Positions 24,297 through 31,584 are shown, counted from the stretch's first letter. The stretch: 64,000 nt of DNA from Pseudomonas sp. GM18 (GCF_000282195.1 NZ_AKJT01000069.1:62001-126000), one strand, 5' to 3'. Made by a program: numbers and translations. The notes: generated from the letters alone by a model not told the origin.

Positions 24297-26225
24297 TTAG
24301 AGGTTCGCCTCGGCCCACGTCCGGACCTCGGCATACGGATAATCCTCCAGCGCCGCAAACCCCGGAATCGACCGTGCCTTGAGCTTGGTAAACAGCGGCA
24401 CGCCGATCCCGCACAAAAACCGCGTCACGCGCTCCGCCGACGGAACACTCCCCGTGTGCTGCTGGTGCCTGTGGATAAAATCACCGCACAGTGCCTCGAA
24501 ATTTTTATCCACAAGCGCCGGCAATTCCGGTGGTTCAGGTAGCCGTGCTACGTGGCCGTGACACACCGAACAATGCCCGCACCGCTGTGGCGCGTTTTCG
24601 TCGCCGAAGTACTCGGCCAGACGATAGCCCAGGCAGTGGTCGGTGGCGAACAGATCCAGCATGGCGTGAATCCGCGCGATCTCGGTGCGTTCGTGCCGGG
24701 TGAAGTAGGTGTGCAATTCGGCGCTCAAGGCCTGGGAATCGAAGTCGGCTTGCAGCAGGCTATAGACCTCCGTCATCTGCTTGCTTTCAAGCTCCACCCA
24801 GCCCTTTTCCTGGAAGTAATCCAGCGCCTTGACCACCCGACTGCGCTCGGCGGAATGCTGCTGATACAGTGCGTCGAAATTCACCGTGGCCCAGGTCCGT
24901 GCGCGGTTGGAGGTCTGGATGATCGCCGAGACGAAGTCCCTGCGCTCTCCCTCGAAACGGGCCAGCAACGCCTCAGGCTCCTGCAAATACTTGAAGCGGT
25001 ATTCAGCGTAATAGGCATAGCGCGGAGCGATCAGCCCGCGCAACTCCAGCTGTACCAGCAAGGTCTTGAGCGGTAACTGGCGAATGTTGCTCTGATCGGC
25101 CAAAGGCCCCAGCAAAAACTCCCACTGCCCCTCAGGCGCGGCGGCTTGCAACTCGTCGAGCACACAACGAATGCCGTCCCGCTCCGGCGTGTCGCCGTAG
25201 ACGAAGTTCTCCAGCACGTTGAGGCTGTCGCGGTTGGCCAGCACCAGGCAATCGGACGACTGCCCGTCACGCCCGGCTCGGCCGATTTCCTGGCTGTAGT
25301 TTTCGATGGATTTGGGCAGGTCGAAATGCACCACGTTGCGGATATCGCTTTTGTCGATGCCCATGCCGAAAGCGATGGTGGCGACGATGCAATTGGACTG
25401 CCCGCCCATGAACCGGCGCTGAATCGCTTCCCGTTGCTCGTGGGGCAAACCGGCGTGATAGGCCTCGGCCTGTATGCCGTTGCGCCCCAGGTGTTCGGCG
25501 ATGTGCTCAGCGGTTTTCTGCAGGGTGACGTAGACGATGCTTGGCTGGCCGGGACGCTGGCTCATCCACTCGACCAGGCGGCGGCGCTTGTCCTGGCCAC
25601 GCACCGGTTCCACCAACAGATTGAGGTTGGGCCGGTAGAAACCGGTGGTCACCACATCCTCAGGCGCAATGGCGAACCTGGCCTCCATGTCGGCGATCAC
25701 CTTGGGCGTCGCGGTGGCCGTCAGCAACAGCGCTTGAGGGATGTTGAACTGGCGCTGATAGTCCGGCAGCTTGAGGTAGTCGGGGCGAAAGTTGTGGCCC
25801 CACTCGGAGATGCAGTGGGCCTCGTCCACCACCAACAGCGAGATCGGTACCTGCTGCAAAAAATGGCGGAAGCGCTCGTTCTTCAGGCGCTCCACGGAAA
25901 TCATCAGAATCTTCAATTCGCCGGACTTTGCCCGGGCCATCACATCGCTGGCGTCATCGCGACTCTGGGCCGAATCGATACTGCCCGCCGCAATCCCATG
26001 GCGCTGCAAGAACGCCAACTGATCCTGCATCAACGCCAGCAAAGGCGAGACCACCAGCGTCAGGTGCGGCAGCAGGATGGCCGGTAACTGATAGCACAGG
26101 GATTTGCCCGATCCGGTAGGGAAAATCGCCGCCGCCGAACGCCCGGCCAGTACCGCGCTGACCGCCGCCTCCTGGCCGGGCCGAAACTGTGGATAACCGA
26201 AAACCTGTTCCAGGGTGTTGTGCAT
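24297..26225 (-). CDS. RecQ-family ATP-dependent DNA helicase
   Basis: A 642-residue SF2 helicase. Motif 0/I is FRPGQEAAVSAVLAGRSAAAIFPTGSGKSLCYQLPA, motif II VVDEAHCISEWGHNFRPDY, motif III LLTATATP, motif V TIAFGMGIDKSDIRNVVH and motif VI QEIGRAGRDGQ. The zinc-binding part is reduced to CGHCSVC near residue 545, and there is no HRDC domain. This is the shorter RecQ-like paralogue common in Pseudomonas, not the canonical RecQ. It unwinds DNA 3' to 5' in repair or recombination. It stands alone between genes of unrelated function. Confidence 0.92.
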   Translation of the reverse strand: MHNTLEQVFGYPQFRPGQEAAVSAVLAGRSAAAIFPTGSGKSLCYQLPAILLPHLTLVVSPLLALMQDQLAFLQRHGIAAGSIDSAQSRDDASDVMARAKSGELKILMISVERLKNERFRHFLQQVPISLLVVDEAHCISEWGHNFRPDYLKLPDYQRQFNIPQALLLTATATPKVIADMEARFAIAPEDVVTTGFYRPNLNLLVEPVRGQDKRRRLVEWMSQRPGQPSIVYVTLQKTAEHIAEHLGRNGIQAEAYHAGLPHEQREAIQRRFMGGQSNCIVATIAFGMGIDKSDIRNVVHFDLPKSIENYSQEIGRAGRDGQSSDCLVLANRDSLNVLENFVYGDTPERDGIRCVLDELQAAAPEGQWEFLLGPLADQSNIRQLPLKTLLVQLELRGLIAPRYAYYAEYRFKYLQEPEALLARFEGERRDFVSAIIQTSNRARTWATVNFDALYQQHSAERSRVVKALDYFQEKGWVELESKQMTEVYSLLQADFDSQALSAELHTYFTRHERTEIARIHAMLDLFATDHCLGYRLAEYFGDENAPQRCGHCSVCHGHVARLPEPPELPALVDKNFEALCGDFIHRHQQHTGSVPSAERVTRFLCGIGVPLFTKLKARSIPGFAALEDYPYAEVRTWAEANL

Positions 26226-26491
26226 AAGCTGTCACTCCGTTGACCGCTGCGAAGCCCAAAGCCTAGCCGGCGAACGCAGCAAGTCTAGAAAAGGTCGGGG
26301 GCAAAAACGATACGGGATGATACAGCGTCAACCCATCGATTCCTTCGCCACAGATTGAAACAAACGAGGCACTTTGCCCCCTGACATCAGTCCCCTGTCA
26401 GTCGGTAAGGTTCACCTCGAGAAAAACCATTATCCGCGAAGTTTTCATCAAGGCAGGACGCCTGCAAGCGGATCCTTACAAAGGAACAATC

Positions 26492-26623
26492 ATGCCTGAC
26501 ACTCTGTTTTTTCCAATCGCCCTTGTCTTTGCATCCCTGCTGCTGAGCGGGTGCATGAAGCTCCCTGACGACCCTCCTCTTCTCGCTACGCCCATAACAC
26601 TGGGCAGCGCCTCACAGACTTAG
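26492..26623 (+). CDS. Very small putative lipoprotein (43 residues)
   Basis: The ATG at 26492 is preceded by AAAGGA at 7 bases. The 43-residue product starts with a hydrophobic signal sequence (LFFPIALVFASLLL) and the lipobox LLSGC, with the acylated cysteine at residue 21. A short polar tail of about 22 residues follows. The lipobox, ribosome binding site and stop at 26623 just before the convergent gene support a real gene. Short lipoproteins of this size in Gram-negatives include entericidin-like proteins, but the sequence is not clearly one. The role is unknown. The 266 bases upstream, back to the helicase gene, hold two CCCCTG-A/T-CAG-type direct repeats near 26380-26400. Confidence 0.55.
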   Translation: MPDTLFFPIALVFASLLLSGCMKLPDDPPLLATPITLGSASQT

Positions 26624-26648
26624 TCATCGATTGACTGACGTCGGGTGG

Positions 26649-27152
26649 CTACGGCACCAACACCGCCACCCGCAGTTGCTCATCCAAAGCTCGCTCATGA
26701 AAAACCTGGCTCTTGCTCGCCCAAACCGCATGGGCCGGGCTGATTTCGCCGGTGAACGCCGCCGCCAGCTGACGCAAATCGGCGACGCTACGTATACGAG
26801 GACAGAAGAGTTGTTCCTCGCAGTTCTGACTGGCACTGCGATAGGTGATCAGCAACCGATCCCACAACCCGTCACGCACCTGCCTGACCGACTTGAGCTT
26901 CACAGCCTGCACGCCCAGTCGCTGTTTCAGCCCCTGTTCATCCAGCGCTTCGCTGGCCAGCAGCGCCTTGCCCACCATCAACACCTCGGCGCGAGATGCG
27001 GTGTCGATGTCCGCTTGGGTGGTCAGCGCATCCGGCCAACCGGTTCGCTCCATGTTGGCGAGGACGAGCGAATGACCGACGTCAGCAGCACCCGCTATCC
27101 GACAAACACCGGCCCACAACAATAAAATCGAGGCCATACGTAGCCACTGCAT
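26649..27152 (-). CDS. Secreted protein of unknown function
   Basis: A 167-residue protein with a signal peptide cleaved near residue 23 (ILLLWAGVCRIAGAADVG). The mature part is predicted periplasmic, mixed helix/strand, with a cysteine pair (NCEEQLFCPR) that could form a disulfide. No family is recognised. It is convergent with the small lipoprotein gene. An AGG site is close to the ATG at 27152. The sequence SLVLANMERTGWPDAL and the end LDEQLRVAVLVP give no functional clue. Confidence 0.65.
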   Translation of the reverse strand: MQWLRMASILLLWAGVCRIAGAADVGHSLVLANMERTGWPDALTTQADIDTASRAEVLMVGKALLASEALDEQGLKQRLGVQAVKLKSVRQVRDGLWDRLLITYRSASQNCEEQLFCPRIRSVADLRQLAAAFTGEISPAHAVWASKSQVFHERALDEQLRVAVLVP

Positions 27153-27302
27153 ACCTAATTCCCTTTAAGAGTCGACTCAGACGCTTCGAAACGTCCTACA
27201 CATTCTGGCGCGCACCCTCCAGAGGCTGGATGCGTTAAGCCTGACAATCCCGTAGGAATATCGACCACTAGGGGAAAAGCTTAAAAAATTGTCGAGGACT
27301 GC

Positions 27303-27391
27303 GTAGGCAAAGGGCGATAACACCGATAAACCCCCTACAAAACCTGTCCACTTGCACCACCTTGCGACGCCTCGCTGCGGCCCTCTATAGT
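27303..27391 (+). promoter_or_regulatory. Promoter module, copy 1, of the paralogous small gene pair
   Basis: GTAGG at 27303 and CCTAC at 27334 form an inverted pair. CTATAGT at 27385-27391 looks like a -10 region, 72 bases before the first small gene. The same three elements occur with nearly the same spacing at 27827-27915. The rest of the 310-base gap (27153-27462) shows no gene. Confidence 0.45.
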
Positions 27392-27462
27392 TTTCGACGC
27401 GGCTGAAAACACTGTGTCGGCCCGCCGGTGAAACTGCACGACTTCCCACAGGACTGACTTTG

Positions 27463-27756
27463 ATGAACACGTTCCATTCGTTAACAGACCGCTATCGCCC
27501 ACTCAAAACCAGCTACAGCGATACCCCCGTGCTGCTCATCGACACCGAAGCCAACCCTTACGAGATTCTCGACGCCGCCCGACAACGCCTCCGCGCCGCC
27601 AGCGACCTGCTCGAAACGCTTTATTGCCTGTGCTTCAAACAGGCCGACGTGAAAGACATCCCCAACATCGTCACCGCGTTGTACCTGCTGACCCAGGACG
27701 GCAACGAACTGCTCGAGATCGCCCGGCAACGTCTGCCGAGTACCACTGCGGTTTGA
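27463..27756 (+). CDS. Small soluble protein of unknown function, paralogue 1
   Basis: A 97-residue protein with the ATG at 27463 after CAGGACTG. It is clearly related to the gene at 28156: both have an N-terminal tyrosine-rich DRY-P-L segment, then LLIDTEANPYEILDAARQR aligned with LIIDTEANPQDILEAALQR, then CFKQADVKDIPNIVTALYLLTQDG aligned with CFKHGDVEDIPHITHALFLLTQDG. It is predicted mostly helical after residue 30, with no signal peptide. From memory it resembles small Pseudomonas-restricted families of the DUF3077/DUF6124 sort, which I cannot verify. No function is assigned. Confidence 0.72.
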   Translation: MNTFHSLTDRYRPLKTSYSDTPVLLIDTEANPYEILDAARQRLRAASDLLETLYCLCFKQADVKDIPNIVTALYLLTQDGNELLEIARQRLPSTTAV

Positions 27757-27826
27757 ATGGAAATTCCTGTGGGAGCCAAACGCCTGATGGCAATCAAACG
27801 AGACAAATTGCAAAAGAGATAAGTCT

Positions 27827-27915
27827 GTAGGCAACGACCTATCAAAGCTTCATCCCGGTCCTACAAGCACAGACACCTTGTCGCCTATCGCCACCCGGCG
27901 GCTCACACCTATAGT
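27827..27915 (+). promoter_or_regulatory. Promoter module, copy 2, of the paralogous small gene pair
   Basis: GTAGG at 27827, CCTAC at 27860 and CTATAGT at 27909-27915 mirror the module at 27303-27391 (spacings 33 and 49 versus 31 and 51 bases). The putative -10 lies about 240 bases before the second small gene, so transcription from it would make a long leader. Confidence 0.45.
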
Positions 27916-27919
27916 CGGA

Positions 27920-28155
27920 CGGTCGCTGCCAAATCAGCGACTCGGGCTTGGTCACCCGAATGGCTCATATCTGCGCGTCCGTTGTATGCTGCCGGCACTT
28001 CAAGTGCCTGCACGCTATATGGTGGCTGTGTTTGGGACGCCTTCGGGCGTGCCGGGATGTGAGCCTCATCGGTTGACCAACCCGAACACAGTCCGCCTCC
28101 CATCGCTTGGTCACGGTGGCGGTGGTTCTTCCTGATGCATTTGAGGCTAAAACCA
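27920..28155 (+). ncRNA. Hairpin-rich transcribed leader or small RNA before paralogue 2
   Basis: About 235 bases without a convincing ORF on the plus strand, containing a row of short hairpins: TCGCTG/CAGCGA (27923-27940), CGGG/CCCG (27943-27958), GGCACTT/AAGTGCC (27994-28008), GGACGCC-TTCG-GGCGTGCC (28034-28054), GGTT/AACC (28071-28082) and a wider CCGCC/GGCGG pair (28093-28122). A TTCG tetraloop and a strong promoter-like TATAGT upstream suggest a structured RNA, either a cis-acting 5' leader of the gene at 28156 or an independent small RNA. I recall similar leaders before other small Pseudomonas genes, but the class is not identified. Confidence 0.5.
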
Positions 28156-28455
28156 ATGAAGACATGGAATCCGCTCACCAACGATCGTTACCTTCCGCTG
28201 CAAACCAACCTCACCGATTCCCTACCCCTGATCATCGACACAGAAGCCAACCCGCAAGACATCCTCGAAGCCGCTCTCCAGCGCATCCGAGCCTCCAGCG
28301 ATCTCCTCAAAACCCTGCACTGCATTTGCTTCAAACACGGCGATGTCGAAGACATCCCCCACATCACCCACGCGCTCTTCTTGCTGACCCAGGACGGCTG
28401 CGACCTGCTTCAAGTCGCCCAGCAACGCATGATGGGCTGGAAAGCGCCTGTCTGA
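28156..28455 (+). CDS. Small soluble protein of unknown function, paralogue 2
   Basis: A 99-residue paralogue of the protein at 27463, with close to half of positions identical by eye. The ATG at 28156 follows TTGAGGCTAAAACC, giving a GAGG site at good spacing; an in-frame ATG-like codon 21 bases earlier has no such site. Conserved features are IIDTEANPQDILEAALQRI, a central cysteine pair (HCICFKHGDVEDIP) and FLLTQDGCDLLQVAQQRM. It differs from copy 1 mainly in having the long structured leader. A REP element follows 11 bases after the stop. No function is assigned. Confidence 0.72.
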   Translation: MKTWNPLTNDRYLPLQTNLTDSLPLIIDTEANPQDILEAALQRIRASSDLLKTLHCICFKHGDVEDIPHITHALFLLTQDGCDLLQVAQQRMMGWKAPV

Positions 28456-28466
28456 CGCCGAGTGAA

Positions 28467-28540
28467 GATCGTTCCCACGCTCCGCGTGGGAATGCCTCTA
28501 CGGACGCTCCGCGTTCGGCCCTTGGGACGCAGAGCGTCGA
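28467..28540. repeat. REP palindrome (GTTCCCACGC type), partial copy
   Basis: It begins with GATCGTTCCCACGCTCCGCG and contains a GGACGCTCCGCGTTC/GGACGCAGAGCGTC pair. The right outer arm is missing, so it is a truncated version of the composite element at 47339. Confidence 0.75.
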
Positions 28541-28549
28541 AAGCCACCA

Positions 28550-28780
28550 TCATGCGCTACAAGACAAAAAAAACAGGTAGTCCGGGCTGTCGAATTTTTC
28601 CCCGATTAGTACCTCCAGGCTGTGTATTTGCTCGTGCGATAGCCCGTACTCATAGATGGGATCGTCTGGCTCCTTCCACTTCATCAGCTCTCTGAGCTGC
28701 TCGAAATGCTCTGCGGGAATACCAATTCGGAATGCCAGCCGCTCCGTTGTTTTATAAAACGCTCTGACGGAATGCTTCAT
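28550..28780 (-). CDS. Small putative immunity-type protein C of the E3-like toxin locus
   Basis: A 76-residue acidic protein. It aligns with the two small proteins at 29167 and 29454: an N-terminal strand (SVRAFYKT), a central LMKW followed by an acidic turn, then LSHEQIHSLEVLIGE and an aromatic/leucine-rich last strand (DYLFFLSC). The pattern fits the small immunity-like DUF family (DUF7683-like, from memory). It is last in the minus-strand cluster behind the E3-type toxin, 118 bases after the ImmE3-like gene, and its ribosome binding site is weak. It could be an orphan immunity gene left from toxin exchange. Function inferred from context only. Confidence 0.55.
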   Translation of the reverse strand: MKHSVRAFYKTTERLAFRIGIPAEHFEQLRELMKWKEPDDPIYEYGLSHEQIHSLEVLIGEKFDSPDYLFFLSCSA

Positions 28781-28898
28781 TTTTGTGTGATCGCCCTGAA
28801 TCCTCGCCCCTAAACTATTGCCAAGTTTTGCGCATTCTCACAGGGCTCTGCTTGTCATAGAGGGCGCGCACCTCGAAACATTTTTAAGAAGCTACCGG

Positions 28899-29153
28899 CT
28901 ACCACACATCACGGTAATCGAAGGACACCTGATAGTCGTAGGCAGACAAGTCGATGGTGTGAACAAAGTAAGGTTGCAACACCGCGGCCCAATCTTCGCC
29001 AATATCAAATCCGCCATTATTGATGTTGTTTTCAGGCGCGATCCCAAGGTTATCCATAATCGAAGCATTGCCCCCAAAGTCCTTTGAATACTCTCGTCCT
29101 TCGCCAATTTCGGTTTTCTTGTTGTACCAATTCAGTCGGACTTTCATTCCCAT
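28899..29153 (-). CDS. Colicin E3/cloacin-type immunity protein (ImmE3-like)
   Basis: An 84-residue protein almost colinear with colicin E3 immunity protein, judged from memory of that sequence: MGMKVRLNWYNKKTE at the start, EYSKDFGGNASIMDNLGI, NNINNGGFD, LQPYFVHTIDLS and VSFDYRDVW at the end. It should bind and block the C-terminal ribonuclease domain of the toxin encoded at 29709. The start at 29153 is fixed by GGGAG six bases upstream; a longer frame to 29282 overlaps the next gene and is rejected. In ImmE3 a cysteine in NNGCFD helps set specificity; here the position is glycine (NNGGFD). It is separated from the toxin by two small ORFs, which is unusual. Confidence 0.9.
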   Translation of the reverse strand: MGMKVRLNWYNKKTEIGEGREYSKDFGGNASIMDNLGIAPENNINNGGFDIGEDWAAVLQPYFVHTIDLSAYDYQVSFDYRDVW

Positions 29154-29166
29154 AGAGCACTCCCAC

Positions 29167-29394
29167 TCATTCAGAAGAAGCCAGATAAAGATCCAGCCTT
29201 TCAGGAAAAGCCACAGAGGCCAAGCGCTCAATCTCAAGCACCTGTGCCGTTGTGAGCCGGAAATCCACACCGACGCAATCATTGCGGTTCGCCCATTGCA
29301 TCACGGGGCTCAAGTCTGCCACCGACAAACTGATGTTCTGCTCAAATACCAACTCATCTTTATTTGGATGAAAGCCCATCACCGAAAAAATCAT
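29167..29394 (-). CDS. Small putative immunity-type protein B of the E3-like toxin locus
   Basis: A 75-residue acidic protein, paralogous to those at 28550 and 29454: VMGFHPNKDE, then SPVMQWANRNDCVGVDFRLTTAQVLEIERLA, and a leucine-rich end strand (ERLDLYLASS). AAGGT precedes the ATG. It ends 13 bases before the ImmE3-like gene, so the two are co-transcribed. The family is not proven; small acidic proteins directly behind bacteriocin genes are usually immunity proteins, and this one does not resemble ImmE3. It may protect against a different toxin type. Confidence 0.6.
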   Translation of the reverse strand: MIFSVMGFHPNKDELVFEQNISLSVADLSPVMQWANRNDCVGVDFRLTTAQVLEIERLASVAFPERLDLYLASSE

Positions 29395-29453
29395 GGCTTA
29401 CCTTCTGCACCGTATTCGATTTTTTGCGGGAATACTTTTCAGACTGACCAAAT

Positions 29454-29693
29454 CTACGAGCGTATCCCGATAAAAAGACTAAGCCTTTCTATCGTCGGCT
29501 CCCCCAGTATTTCTGCCATACGCCTCACCTGCTCTGAAGTTAGTTCAGACTCCCCGCCCAAACCATCCTCAAGAGAAGACCAGCCCATTATCTCGAATAC
29601 CGAAGGCTCTAAATCTTTCTGGATGACCCGCTTGTACTGTAAGGAGTCATCTTCATTCGGTTCTGGAAAAAATCCTGTTATGCGTAAAAACAT
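29454..29693 (-). CDS. Small putative immunity-type protein A of the E3-like toxin locus
   Basis: A 79-residue strongly acidic protein immediately downstream of the toxin gene (15 bases), with GAGG before its ATG. It shares the pattern of the proteins at 29167 and 28550: ITGFFPEPNEDD, an EIMGWSS turn with acidic residues, SELTSEQVRRMAEILGE and ERLSLFIG at the end. It holds the place normally taken by the cognate immunity gene, yet the ImmE3-like gene is two genes further on. It may therefore be an accessory or orphan immunity gene. Confidence 0.62.
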   Translation of the reverse strand: MFLRITGFFPEPNEDDSLQYKRVIQKDLEPSVFEIMGWSSLEDGLGGESELTSEQVRRMAEILGEPTIERLSLFIGIRS

Positions 29694-29708
29694 GCGCGCG
29701 CCCTCATC

Positions 29709-30923
29709 TCATTTCGGAGTGGTTCTTCCGGGTTTTGCTGGCTTGGTTTGCTCGCCTGTATAGGCGTTAAACTCGCCCAAATGCTTCCCTTGCCGGTCAT
29801 AAATTTCAACTGCACCGTGCTGCAAATCCCATTCATAAATCCTGCCTTTGCGATCCTTCCATCGTTCCCGTTTTTTTCCGCCTCCTTGAACTGTCGATTT
29901 AGGGCGAACACCCTCCGCATCTGGAAAAGCAGGTAGCAAATCGGGAGCACTGTGATAACCCACGTCCCTTGAAATACTGAGTACAACGTACAGCGGCTGA
30001 ACACCCGAATCAGCCGGAAACACCAGAATGAAGTCCTGATACTTCGGCGGATAAACCGGGCTGACAATGATGCTATCAGCCGCATCAGTAGGCGGAAAAA
30101 TCCACACCTGGGGCGATTGCGGTGCAGCTTCCAACACCGGGATACCCATCGTATCTGCCGGGTTCACTGCGGGCGTCCAGATCAACTCAACCCCGCCGCC
30201 AAAGTCAGCCACTTGTTGAGAACCACGAGCCTCAAACGTCACGACAGGGATCATCTCCCAATCACGTCGACCCTGCGTATTGTATCCATAGCCTTTGAGC
30301 GTACCGTCAGCCTGCTCTTCCACGCGCAATCGGACTCGCGTTCGAGCTTGTTTGAGTGACCGGAGTTGATCGTCGGTGTACAACGCACCATCGCCCAGAC
30401 TCGATGGCGCAAGCAAAGCCACCAACCCCACCAATGCACCCGCAGCAACGCCGGCAGTGACGACTCCGGCGCCAGTACCTGCGACGGAGGTCGCTGCCGG
30501 AGCAATCGCTACACCACCCAACGCCAAAGAGCCGATGCCTGCCGGCAAAACACCACTGATTTTCTTGAGCGGCAAACAGCCGGAATCATCTACCTGACGA
30601 CCTCCCAGCAAGGTGAACTCGCCGTACTCTTTAACGCTTTCCGTGGGCACAAATCCGGATGGGCTGGAGTAGTCGATGATCGAATCCGGCAACTTGCAGG
30701 ACTTGGCAAAAACGCAGCCAGCCAGAGACTGGTGTTTTTTCTGAACCTCCACTTCCCGGCTTTTTTCATAGATGGCCTGTCTGACGAGCATGTCGTCGTA
30801 GGCTTTTTGCCTGAACTCTCTTTCCGCAAGCTCACTAACGGTCATGTCCCGTAGACGGCGATAACCACCGCCATCGGTGTCGTAGTGCTGCCACACTTGC
30901 GGTGTGTCCTTGCTCCTGGTCAT
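29709..30923 (-). CDS. Bacteriocin-like toxin: pyocin-S-type domain plus colicin-E3-type rRNase domain
   Basis: A 404-residue protein. Residues about 1-100 are helical and charged, then comes a variable segment with CVFAKSCKLPDSIIDYSSP. A glycine/alanine-rich stretch follows (VLPAGIGSLALGGVAIAPAATSVAGTG), and residues about 180-330 are a pyocin-S-type translocation-like domain ending FPADSGVQPLYVVLS. The last 58 residues match the E3 ribonuclease: KKRERWKDRKGRIYEWDLQHG, with D366, H369, E373 and R400 corresponding in spacing to E3 D510, H513, E517 and R545. It should cut 16S rRNA at the decoding site. It is shorter than normal S pyocins and no receptor-binding domain is evident, so delivery may differ (for example type VI or contact-dependent). 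GGGAGATGG precedes the ATG. Confidence 0.88.
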   Translation of the reverse strand: MTRSKDTPQVWQHYDTDGGGYRRLRDMTVSELAEREFRQKAYDDMLVRQAIYEKSREVEVQKKHQSLAGCVFAKSCKLPDSIIDYSSPSGFVPTESVKEYGEFTLLGGRQVDDSGCLPLKKISGVLPAGIGSLALGGVAIAPAATSVAGTGAGVVTAGVAAGALVGLVALLAPSSLGDGALYTDDQLRSLKQARTRVRLRVEEQADGTLKGYGYNTQGRRDWEMIPVVTFEARGSQQVADFGGGVELIWTPAVNPADTMGIPVLEAAPQSPQVWIFPPTDAADSIIVSPVYPPKYQDFILVFPADSGVQPLYVVLSISRDVGYHSAPDLLPAFPDAEGVRPKSTVQGGGKKRERWKDRKGRIYEWDLQHGAVEIYDRQGKHLGEFNAYTGEQTKPAKPGRTTPK

Positions 30924-31131
30924 CCATCTCCCTCTCGGTAGGCCCTAAAAACTTCCAGCACGAAGCTGAGGCCAGTGACGTTACCGAGTGTTTGAAGATG
31001 TGTTTGTAGGGTGAGTCTGAACCTGTCGTGCGATCCTTCTTCATCGCCAATCGCAGATGATTACGCCCTAAACTTGCCGCAAAATCAGACTCAAGCCGCC
31101 CCATCGGCATACCCCTTACGGACGCCGCACC

Positions 31132-31485
31132 ATGAACCTCGCCCCCAACTTCCCCGACGACCACACCATGCACCTGCTCATGCAGCTGCTGCACGAAGAA
31201 CTCGGCCTGCCCGAACGCAAAACCATCAGCCTCACCACCTCGATCAACTTTGACCTGGGCTGTGACGGCGCGGATGCGCGGCAGCTGATGGAAGCGCTGG
31301 AGGAACAGTTCGCCATCGACTTCATCGACTACGACGCGTATCGGTACTTTCAGCCGGAAGGGTTTGATGTGTTTCTCAAGCGCCGGGCGAAGGGGCGTGG
31401 CGATAAAGTGCCGCTGACCATTGGCATGCTCTACAAAGCAGTCAAGAAGCAACGGTGGGACACGCAGGAAGTGGAAGAGGTCTAG
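31132..31485 (+). CDS. DUF1493-like acyl-carrier-type protein
   Basis: A 117-residue acidic protein with an acyl-carrier-like N-terminal half: LLHEELGLPERKTISLTTSINFDLGCDGADARQLMEALEEQF, then DYDAYRYFQPEGFDVF. The pattern T-S-I-N-x-DLG-x-D/G-A-D is that of DUF1493, whose members look like carrier proteins without a clear phosphopantetheine serine. It is divergent from the toxin gene with 208 bases between. The start could be 31132 or the ATG at 31168. The ribosome binding site is weak at both. The function, and any link to the toxin locus, is unknown. Confidence 0.68.
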   Translation: MNLAPNFPDDHTMHLLMQLLHEELGLPERKTISLTTSINFDLGCDGADARQLMEALEEQFAIDFIDYDAYRYFQPEGFDVFLKRRAKGRGDKVPLTIGMLYKAVKKQRWDTQEVEEV

Positions 31486-31584
31486 CAGATCAGCACAACA
31501 GAAGTGGCATTATTCTGGCTGTTTTGCGTGTTTACTGCGGGAATATTGCCAGTTATGCCTCAAGGGAACTGAATCAGCGCCCAT

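Noticed and set aside
27920..28155. Hairpin-rich region as an integron attC site or CRISPR-like array
   Set aside because: Hairpins differ in sequence and spacing, there is no repeat unit, and no integrase or cas gene is nearby.
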